Shown here one piece after another: positions 5,836 to 12,077 of a DNA stretch of 14,857 nt. The notes under the pieces were generated by a model. That model was not told the origin of the DNA, searched no databases, and saw only the letters and a list, made by a program, of their open reading frames with translations. Position 1 is the stretch's first letter, and every line of letters starts with the position of its first letter. The position numbers and the translations under genes were made by a program. The stretch covers positions 1-14,857 of the forward strand of contig JAUZQT010000058.1 in the NCBI GenBank assembly GCA_030950825.1, given 5' to 3'. The stretch is from Mariprofundaceae bacterium (GTDB lineage: Bacteria; Pseudomonadota; Zetaproteobacteria; Mariprofundales; Mariprofundaceae).

Positions 5836-7248
5836 TTAATTTCTGCCATAGACATCATCAAAACGCTCAATATCATCTTCTTCCAAATAATCGCCAACCT
5901 GAACTTCGATCATTTTTAAATTGATTTTACCTCTGTTTTCAAGGCGGTGACGCGTCGCAATGGGGATATAAGTGGATTCATTTTTTGTGATAGTCATCAC
6001 ATCATCACCACGCGTCACTGTTGCCGTACCAGACACCACAATCCAATGCTCAGATCGATGCTGATGACTCTGTAAACTCAAACTTGCGCCTGGGCGAACC
6101 TCAATACATTTCAACTTATAACCCGTCGATTGATCATCCAAAACCGTATACCATCCCCAAGGGCGACGTACCGTAAGGTGTTCATGATGCGCCTGGCCAC
6201 CATTCATTTTCAGCACATCCACAATTTCACGTACACGTTGACTCTCACCTCTAGGGCAAAGTAAAATCGCATCGGGTGTTTCCACAGCAATAATATCTTC
6301 AATGCCAACCGCCGCAATAAGGCGTGACTCACTACGAAATAGACTATTTTTGCAATCAATCGCAATGGTATTGCCACTGAGTGCATTATTACTCATGTCT
6401 TTTTCTGAAATATCATGCACAGCATCCCAACTTCCAATATCAGACCAACCCATTGATACAGGCACAACCACAACCTTGCTGGACGGTTCTAACACCGCAT
6501 AATCAATAGAAATGGATGGCATCTCTTGGAACAAACGACGTACAACTTCCTGCCAATCTTCACCAGCCTCCCAGCATACCTTCATCGTCATCAATACATT
6601 ATAAATGTCTGGTTGATGTTGTTCTATTTCAGATAGAATAGCTGATGCCTTCCATACAAACATGCCAGAGTTCCAGTAATAGTTCCCAGCCTCGACGAAT
6701 GACTCAGCTGTTTTCAAATCAGGCTTTTCAGTAAATCGCGCGACGGGAAACACTGTCGAATCAACACTTTTTGCTTGGATATAGCCAAAGCCCGTATCAG
6801 GAAATTCAGGCACAATGCCAAACGTGACCAAATCACCCTGCTCGGCTGCCAACATCGCAACTTCAAGGCTTTGGTGAAATGCAGGTATATCTTGAATAAG
6901 ATGATCGGCAGGCAGTACCAACATTAAGGGATCATCACCTTCTCGCTGCAACAGTGCTGCCGCAAGCGCAATAGCAGGCGCTGTATTACGCCCGCACGGT
7001 TCCAAAATTTGGTTTAAATGCTCCAACTCTGAAAATGCTTCACCTAAAGCATGCGCCTCATTGGTAACCACCCACACATTCTCTTCTTCAATCATCGGAG
7101 ACAAACGAGAAACTGTCGCTGCCAATAACGACTCATCACCATCCAGCTTGAGAAACTGCTTGGGCAATTGCTGCCTAGACATCGGCCATAAACGTGTGCC
7201 AGAACCTCCAGCCAATATCACCGCCTTAACAACAGCTTGAATAGTCAT
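5836..7248 (-). CDS. manC: Bifunctional mannose-1-phosphate guanylyltransferase / mannose-6-phosphate isomerase
   Basis: This is a type II PMI/GMP enzyme (ManC, AlgA, CpsB, XanB). It interconverts fructose-6-phosphate and mannose-6-phosphate and makes GDP-mannose from mannose-1-phosphate and GTP, feeding exopolysaccharide or O-antigen synthesis. The 470-residue length is normal. The guanylyltransferase domain has the nucleotide signature LAGGSGTRLWPMSR-QLPKQF (12-32), VLPADH (111-116), FTEKP (172-176) and YYWNSGMFVW (190-199). The C-terminal cupin isomerase domain has the metal-binding QSHQHRSEHW (393-402). Both activities therefore look intact. The ATG at 7248 follows AAGGAACGGGA at good spacing. 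It lies 199 bases downstream of the Wzc-like gene on the same strand, so the pair is a polysaccharide unit. A perfect dyad sits 39-63 bases upstream of the start and may be an operator. A phosphomannomutase, also needed, is not in the window. Confidence 0.95.
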   Translation of the reverse strand: MTIQAVVKAVILAGGSGTRLWPMSRQQLPKQFLKLDGDESLLAATVSRLSPMIEEENVWVVTNEAHALGEAFSELEHLNQILEPCGRNTAPAIALAAALLQREGDDPLMLVLPADHLIQDIPAFHQSLEVAMLAAEQGDLVTFGIVPEFPDTGFGYIQAKSVDSTVFPVARFTEKPDLKTAESFVEAGNYYWNSGMFVWKASAILSEIEQHQPDIYNVLMTMKVCWEAGEDWQEVVRRLFQEMPSISIDYAVLEPSSKVVVVPVSMGWSDIGSWDAVHDISEKDMSNNALSGNTIAIDCKNSLFRSESRLIAAVGIEDIIAVETPDAILLCPRGESQRVREIVDVLKMNGGQAHHEHLTVRRPWGWYTVLDDQSTGYKLKCIEVRPGASLSLQSHQHRSEHWIVVSGTATVTRGDDVMTITKNESTYIPIATRHRLENRGKINLKMIEVQVGDYLEEDDIERFDDVYGRN

Positions 7249-7286
7249 TGCATTCCCGTTCCTTAACGTAGATAAAACCTTTTACC

Positions 7287-7311
7287 CTGTGATATGAAAC
7301 ATCTATCACAG
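7287..7311. promoter_or_regulatory. Perfect 8-bp dyad upstream of manC
   Basis: CTGTGATA (7287-7294) and TATCACAG (7304-7311) are exact reverse complements separated by nine bases, placed 39-63 bases upstream of the manC ATG. Neither strand has a T-run after the second arm, so a terminator is unlikely. It looks like a binding site for a dimeric regulator or a hairpin in the manC leader. The TGTGA and TCACA cores recall CRP, but they are 13 bases apart instead of six. Confidence 0.5.
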
Positions 7312-7447
7312 ATTGAAAGAGCTTACCTACTCATCTATTTTAATGTTAATCTGCTACAAACAGTAGTCATTCGATGCTATTTATCCATCGCATATTGATG
7401 CCATACAGATAGTGATATAAAACAGCAAAACCAAATTCGCCGATGCG

Positions 7448-9676
7448 TTATGATTTATCATCTTTTTTATAAGCATATTGATAATGGTAACCACCATAAC
7501 CATAACCATAACCTGAAGCCCTTGGCATGATATCATTAAATATAAAACCAGCCAACGCCACGCCCGCCTGATCAATATGTTTGACTGCCTGCTCAATTTC
7601 CCGCATCGGATGCTTACCGCTACGCAATAACATAAAACTAATGCCAGCCCGTTTACCAACCAGTACCGCATCAGTGACTGCCAATACAGGTGGCGTATCA
7701 ATCAATACCAAGTCATAAGATGACGAAACCTCATTCAACACCTCGTCAAAGCGTTCATGCATCAGTAAATCTGCAGGATTCGGCGGCAGCACGCCTGTCG
7801 GCATAATCGACAAGTTCGCAACAGGCGTTGAATGAATAGCATCGACAAGAGAAGCATCACCAGATATTAAACCTGACAAACCAGGGCCTCTATTTTGCCC
7901 GAAATATTCATGCAGGTGACCCTTGCGCATATCTGCATCGATCAGCAGAACTTTCTTGCCCGATGATGCCAATACAGCCCCAAAGTTTGCTGACACAAAA
8001 GATTTCCCCAAGCTAGGCGCTGGGCCTGTCATCATCACAATATTATTGGGCGCTTCCAACAAAGCAAAATGCAAATTCGTACGCAAACTTCGCAAGCTCT
8101 CCACCGCTAGGTCTGCATTATCAACCAATGCTAATAATGCGGACTCTTCTTTACCTTTATGTTTACGCATTTTTACATGCAGCTTCTCCTGCAATAATGA
8201 GTGAGGAATTCCAGCAAATGCTGCCAGACCCGTTTTTTTCTCCACTAAATCAGCGTCTTCCACACCTTGATTCATTGCTTTGCGAACAAAAACAATCACA
8301 ATCCCAAAGAACAAACCAAGTACAATACCTAAAGCTGCAATCATAGTCTTTTTGGGTTTAATCGCCTTATAGGGCAGCATGGCATAATCTAAAATACGCA
8401 CATTACCGACGGTTCCTGCCTCCACCACTTTCAATTCCTGGGATTTATTCAACAAAAAGGTATAAAGCTCTGCATTAACTTGCACGTTTCGCATCAGAGT
8501 CAGCATCTTCTGTTCCGTCTCAGGAAGTTGCTTTACTTTAACCTGCAAACCCTTTTTATCTTCCAATATCCGCGCACGTTTTTCTTCAAGAACTTGCATC
8601 AATGGATGCTTCGCAGTAAAGCGCTGCGCCAAGTCTGATTTTTTCATATCCAGCTCAGAAAGCTGCTGTTCCATCTCGACCAACTGTGATAATACCGCTT
8701 GCGTTTCAATCGTTAAATTAACAGAACCGCTTTTAAGACGAAATTCATTTTTTTGGACTTCTGCTGCTTCAAGTTGACTACGCACCTTGGGCAATTGTTT
8801 TTGTAAAAATACCAATGAACGTTTGGCTTCTTCCGATTTCCGTTCAACATTTTGCCTCAAATAGATGTTCGAAATAGCATCTACAATATTTTTAGCCAAT
8901 TCCCTTGATGTGCTCGTAAAGGATAGGCTGATAATTCCTGTACCCTTACCCTTTTCCTGAACAGACAACGACTTCAAGCAGCTTGCCATCACATCACCAA
9001 AGCGAAGTTTCGAAACAGCAAAGCGCACACCTTCACGCGCCACAAGCTGGCTAACAAAAATTTTAATCAAGCCATCACTGGAGGTCGCAAATTCACCAAT
9101 ATTGCCACTCAATAATAACACATCATCAATATACAATTGATACGCTCGATCATTTCCCTTCTGTAAGTATAAAGCTTCCCCAAGCAATGAATCAGGAAGC
9201 TCCAAACGATCGACTTGAATGAGTTCTCCACCCCACGCATAATCATTTAACTCAAACACAGGTTCTCGAAATCCTTCCTCAGCATACGTGCGCTGCAAAT
9301 AGGCTCCAAATACAGGAAAACTCTTGGGCTTTGCAACAATATCCAAGCGTAGCTTTTCAATAACCTGACCAAGTACTGAGCGGGAGCGTATAATTTCAAT
9401 TTCCGTTTCAGCAGAGCCTCCCCCTTCACCAAGCAAAGACATCAAATCACCAGTTCCACCCAAACCTGATGACTTTTCTTCCACTTGTAATAAGGCATCA
9501 GCTTGATAAATGGGCGTAGACAGCTTGGCATAGCCAGCCGCCAATCCGCCAATAAACAAGGTTATGAGTAAAATAAACCATTTCGAAGCCTTTAAAACTT
9601 CAAAATACTGCATCAGGTCAATTTCTTCCTCACCTTCCCATGCATCCCTTTCTACATGCCTTTCGACTTTTTGCAT
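7448..9676 (-). CDS. wzc: Wzc-like polysaccharide co-polymerase with C-terminal BY-kinase domain
   Basis: This inner-membrane protein controls chain length and export of exopolysaccharide or capsule by cycles of tyrosine autophosphorylation. Numbered from the upstream ATG at 9688 (746 residues), it has TM1 at about 37-53 followed by a Wzz domain. A long periplasmic coiled-coil region (about 275-400) with a GNVR-type end leads to TM2 (about 448-468). The cytoplasmic kinase has the oligomerisation motif E530-x2-R-x2-R536, Walker A GPAPSLGKS (555-563), Walker A' LLIDADMR (581-588) and Walker B LVLIDTPP (660-667). A tail YGYGYGGYHYQYAY (727-740) holds seven tyrosines, the expected autophosphorylation cluster. 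I prefer the second ATG (9676, 742 residues). GGAG lies six bases before it, and a TATAAT at 9699-9694 would start transcription at about the first ATG. It precedes manC. No Wza or Wzb is nearby. Confidence 0.93.
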   Translation of the reverse strand: MQKVERHVERDAWEGEEEIDLMQYFEVLKASKWFILLITLFIGGLAAGYAKLSTPIYQADALLQVEEKSSGLGGTGDLMSLLGEGGGSAETEIEIIRSRSVLGQVIEKLRLDIVAKPKSFPVFGAYLQRTYAEEGFREPVFELNDYAWGGELIQVDRLELPDSLLGEALYLQKGNDRAYQLYIDDVLLLSGNIGEFATSSDGLIKIFVSQLVAREGVRFAVSKLRFGDVMASCLKSLSVQEKGKGTGIISLSFTSTSRELAKNIVDAISNIYLRQNVERKSEEAKRSLVFLQKQLPKVRSQLEAAEVQKNEFRLKSGSVNLTIETQAVLSQLVEMEQQLSELDMKKSDLAQRFTAKHPLMQVLEEKRARILEDKKGLQVKVKQLPETEQKMLTLMRNVQVNAELYTFLLNKSQELKVVEAGTVGNVRILDYAMLPYKAIKPKKTMIAALGIVLGLFFGIVIVFVRKAMNQGVEDADLVEKKTGLAAFAGIPHSLLQEKLHVKMRKHKGKEESALLALVDNADLAVESLRSLRTNLHFALLEAPNNIVMMTGPAPSLGKSFVSANFGAVLASSGKKVLLIDADMRKGHLHEYFGQNRGPGLSGLISGDASLVDAIHSTPVANLSIMPTGVLPPNPADLLMHERFDEVLNEVSSSYDLVLIDTPPVLAVTDAVLVGKRAGISFMLLRSGKHPMREIEQAVKHIDQAGVALAGFIFNDIMPRASGYGYGYGGYHYQYAYKKDDKS

Positions 9677-9682
9677 TAAATT

Positions 9683-9699
9683 CTCCATAACTCATTATA
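9683..9699 (-). promoter_or_regulatory. Candidate -10 box and ribosome-binding site of the wzc-like gene
   Basis: On the - strand a perfect TATAAT (9699-9694) is followed by GGAG (9686-9683) and then ATG at 9676, six bases after GGAG. Transcription would begin near 9687, leaving a leader of roughly 11 bases and placing the upstream ATG (9688) at or before the mRNA start. The -35 region is poor (CGATTG at 17-base spacing), so an activator may be needed or the box may be fortuitous. Confidence 0.5.
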
Positions 9700-9773
9700 A
9701 ATACTAAACAATTTAGCAATCGAAAACACATCATAACGATTGTTCAGTATGCCACAAAGTGCCCAACGGGGCT

Positions 9774-9941
9774 CTAACCTGAATAATTAACAAATACTGT
9801 AGTGCCCTTGCTCGCCCCTTTATTTGCAACGAATTCTTTACCAGTCGACCGTATCCATTGGTACGGCACTCCTGACAAAAAGTCGTTGCAAATAAAGGCT
9901 CTTCGCAATCATCACAACGATTTATGAATTATTCAGGCTAA
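9774..9941. mobile_element. 160-bp MITE-like element with CTAA target-site duplication
   Basis: The element spans 9778-9937 and is flanked by CTAA on both sides (9774-9777 and 9938-9941), as expected for a 4-bp target duplication. Its ends, read inward, are CCTGAATAATTAACAAAT and CCTGAATAATTCATAAAT, which agree at 16 of 18 positions. Inside are a perfect 16-bp inverted repeat, CCTTTATTTGCAACGA at 9817-9832 with its complement at 9883-9898, and a central hairpin CCGTA/TACGG at 9849-9866. All three pairs share one exact centre (9857.5), so a single strand can fold into one long stem. There is no coding capacity. The parent transposase is unknown. CCTG ends with a 4-bp duplication would suit an IS1380-type element, but that is a guess. 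It lies upstream of the BY-kinase gene. Confidence 0.8.
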
Positions 9942-10140
9942 AAACGCCATCCTAAAGTACTTAAGTATTGGGAATCCTTGTGATAATCGTGATTTATCAA
10001 TGGATCCTATGATGACATAGCAAAAGGCACGCGGAGCGCATGATGCAAGTCTTCATGGGATGTAGCAAGTCTCGCAACCCTTAACAAAGTAATCCTACAC
10101 CATCTTAGACCATTTTGTTTTTATCGGCTATGCTTCTGGC
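9942..10140. other. Spacer between the MITE and the DHH gene
   Basis: No gene is visible in these 199 bases. There is a perfect 10-bp palindrome TACTTAAGTA near 9958, a dyad TGATAA-N7-TTATCA at 9981-9999, an imperfect dyad CATGA-N9-TCATG at 10039-10057, and GCAAGTCT twice (near 10045 and 10065). TATGCT at 10129-10134, with TTAGAC 18 bases upstream, could be a weak promoter only six bases from the ATG of the DHH gene. None of these can be assigned to a known regulator. Confidence 0.3.
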
Positions 10141-11097
10141 ATGACTTATTTTGATATTTTTAATGGTGATGCGGATGGCATTTGCGCACTGCATCAATGG
10201 CGCTTGGCAAAACCGCTAAAAAGCACCCTCATCACTGGCGTAAAACGCGATATTTCACTTCTTAAAAAAGTGCACGCTATTACTGGCGACCAGCTGCTGG
10301 TCTTGGATATTTCTCTGGATAAAAACCGTGATGCCTTGCTGCAAATACTTGATACTGGTGCAATGGTCGACTATTTTGACCATCACTTTGCAGGCGATAT
10401 TCCCAGCCATCCAAATATGACAAGCCATATCAATACGGATGCCAATGTTTGTACCAGTTTATTGGTCAATGACCATTTGAATAATGCATACCTGCCTTGG
10501 GCTGTTGCTGCCACATTTGGCGACAATCTCTTTGATGCAGCCACAAAAGCTGCGGAGCCACTCAATCTAGACGAGACGGCTTTAAAAAAACTGGAACATT
10601 TGGGTACATTGATCAACTACAATGGTTACGGCATCAACGAAAGCGACCTTTACTTTCATCCCGCAGACTTATACCGCGCCATCCAACCCTTTGTAAATCC
10701 ATTCGAATTTATTACCGAATCAAAGACTTACCCTATACTTGCTGAGGGTTACGCCTCAGACATGGCCAAGGCTGCAGAGCTTGCAATCCAATCAAAAGAT
10801 GGCACCGCCATCATCATGCTTCCAAACGAAGCTTGGACACGGCGCGTATCTGGTGTCTATGGCAACGCCTTGGCACGCCAGCACCCCAAACGCGCGCATG
10901 CACTATTAACACTCATGGATGATGGCAGTTACCGCATCAGTGTGCGTGCGCCGTTAACAAATAAAACAGGTGCAGATACACTGTGCATGCAGTTCCCAAC
11001 GGGCGGTGGGCGCAAAGCAGCAGCAGGTGTCAACGCCTTACCTGCAGAAATGCTCACGGCTTTTATCACAGTGTTTCAACAGCAATATCAAGTATAG
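10141..11097 (+). CDS. DHH-family phosphoesterase (RecJ/NrnA superfamily)
   Basis: The 318-residue protein belongs to the DHH superfamily of metal-dependent phosphoesterases, which includes nanoRNases, RecJ and cyclic-dinucleotide hydrolases. The N-terminal metal-binding motifs are in order: NGDADG (8-13), LDISLD (55-60), DYFDHH (77-82) and GDN (127-129). The C-terminal DHHA1-like half ends with a glycine-rich GGGRKAAAG (288-296). RecJ/NrnA relatives usually have GGGH here, so the His is Arg. No extra nucleic-acid-binding or membrane domain is present. The substrate cannot be read from sequence; a cytoplasmic short-oligonucleotide or nucleotide phosphoesterase is the broad inference. The ATG has no Shine-Dalgarno, and motif I at residue 8 rules out a later start. 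A possible -10 six bases upstream suggests a leaderless message. DUF4197 follows after 50 bases. Confidence 0.85.
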   Translation: MTYFDIFNGDADGICALHQWRLAKPLKSTLITGVKRDISLLKKVHAITGDQLLVLDISLDKNRDALLQILDTGAMVDYFDHHFAGDIPSHPNMTSHINTDANVCTSLLVNDHLNNAYLPWAVAATFGDNLFDAATKAAEPLNLDETALKKLEHLGTLINYNGYGINESDLYFHPADLYRAIQPFVNPFEFITESKTYPILAEGYASDMAKAAELAIQSKDGTAIIMLPNEAWTRRVSGVYGNALARQHPKRAHALLTLMDDGSYRISVRAPLTNKTGADTLCMQFPTGGGRKAAAGVNALPAEMLTAFITVFQQQYQV

Positions 11098-11147
11098 GAA
11101 CGGGAATTAAATAACTTGTATATTCACGCTCCATCGGAGAATCACCC

Positions 11148-11918
11148 ATGAAAAAAAACGCTTGTTTACTAATTTTACTACACCTCTGTTTCACACCAAT
11201 CTCAGCTGTTTGGGCAAGTGATTTTATGCAGGGGATAGGCAGTCTAATGGATAGCGCTTCTGAAGCTGGTCTTCGTTTACCCAGCATAAATCCAGAATCA
11301 ACAAAACGTCCAACAGCCTTGAGCAACAACGATGTGATTGCAGGCTTGAAAGACGCTTTGCGTATTGGATCGGAGACTGTGGTAGGGCAGTTAAGTGCAA
11401 ATAATGGCTTTAACGCAGATCCGAGCATTCATATACCACTACCCAATAGCTTGCAGCGTGTGAAGTCGGCACTCTCAGCCATTGGCATGCAGAGTATCAT
11501 GGATGACCTAGAGTTAAAATTGAATCGCGCTGCGGAAGCTGCTACACCCAAAGCCAAACGCATCTTTTCAGATTCGATTAAAAGTATGAGTTTTGATGAT
11601 GCCAAGAGCATTTGGCAGGGCTCAAATGATGCTGCAACACAATATTTTAAAAATAAAATGTCCAAGCCTTTATCCAAAGAAATGGCGCCACTGATTGATG
11701 CCGCCTTGGCGCAGACTGGTGCAATGCAGACCTATGATCTTGCCATGGGAAAATATCAGTCCTTACCTTTTATGCCCGATGTGAAAAATAATTTAAAACA
11801 ACATGTGTTGCGCCTTTCACTGGCAGGTATTTTTCATTATATGGCAAAAGAAGAGGCCGCCATACGTGAAAATCCACTAAAACGTAGCACTGCCATCCTA
11901 AAGAAAGTATTTCGTTGA
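11148..11918 (+). CDS. DUF4197 family exported protein
   Basis: This 256-residue protein is recognisable as DUF4197, an uncharacterised family common in proteobacteria. It starts with a signal peptide, MKKN, a hydrophobic core and a likely AVWA/SD cleavage site near residue 24. There is no lipobox cysteine, so a soluble periplasmic product is likely. Conserved blocks include NNDVIAGLKDALRIGSETVVGQL, IHIPLPNSLQRVKSAL, LNRAAEAATPKAKRIF, the strongly conserved MSFDDAKSIWQGSNDAATQYF, and the C-terminal IFHYMAKEEAAIRENPLKRSTAILKKVF. The pattern is mostly helical. CGGAGAA lies eight bases before the ATG, a good ribosome-binding site. No function is known, and the neighbours (a DHH protein and leuS) do not suggest one. 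A near-perfect hairpin follows the gene at 11933-11966. Confidence 0.87.
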   Translation: MKKNACLLILLHLCFTPISAVWASDFMQGIGSLMDSASEAGLRLPSINPESTKRPTALSNNDVIAGLKDALRIGSETVVGQLSANNGFNADPSIHIPLPNSLQRVKSALSAIGMQSIMDDLELKLNRAAEAATPKAKRIFSDSIKSMSFDDAKSIWQGSNDAATQYFKNKMSKPLSKEMAPLIDAALAQTGAMQTYDLAMGKYQSLPFMPDVKNNLKQHVLRLSLAGIFHYMAKEEAAIRENPLKRSTAILKKVFR

Positions 11919-11932
11919 TTGCAACGCATAAG

Positions 11933-11966
11933 CTAATCCGCATTATTTACAAATAATGAGGGTTAG
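11933..11966. repeat. 34-bp near-perfect palindrome after the DUF4197 gene
   Basis: CTAATCCGCATTATTT (11933-11948) and AAATAATGAGGGTTAG (11951-11966) pair with one G-T wobble and one mismatch around a two-base centre. The stem is AT-rich and is followed by TTTT at 11967-11970, so it could end transcription. Its left arm, read on to 11954, matches the MITE left flank and end (9774-9795) at 17 of 22 positions. It may therefore be a collapsed or minimal member of the same repeat family used as a terminator. Transcription would then have to restart in the 100 bases before leuS. Confidence 0.6.
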
Positions 11967-12050
11967 TTTTCATTTCTAAAGAGTTACCCCTTTTCTTTCT
12001 TTATTTTCGTCAGCAGCATTGCCGCAGAATTTAATGAGGCGATGAATCAA

Positions 12051-12077
12051 TAGGAGCCTTTAGGAGAATTGCTGGTG
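12051..12077 (+). promoter_or_regulatory. Ribosome-binding site deciding the GTG start of leuS
   Basis: TAGGAG occurs twice, at 12051-12056 and 12061-12066. The second copy is eight bases before GTG at 12075 but only two before the upstream TTG at 12069, too close for use. The first copy is twelve bases from the TTG, too far. GTG at 12075 is therefore the best start. Confidence 0.7.

Noticed and set aside
7287..7311. CRP-type binding site from the TGTGA and TCACA cores upstream of manC
   Set aside because: The half-sites are 13 bases apart, while CRP sites have six. The dyad is kept as an unassigned operator candidate.
5836..9676. A complete capsule export locus around wzc and manC
   Set aside because: No wza, wzb, wzx, wzy or glycosyltransferase is present, so only a two-gene polysaccharide unit is supported.
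9689..10140. A small RNA gene, tRNA or decayed transposase in the 450-base spacer
   Set aside because: No cloverleaf, no transposase-like frame and no paired promoter-terminator was seen. The structure present is explained by the MITE-like element.
12069..12071. TTG start for leuS
   Set aside because: The nearest Shine-Dalgarno is two bases away and the other is twelve, while GTG at 12075 has ideal spacing.
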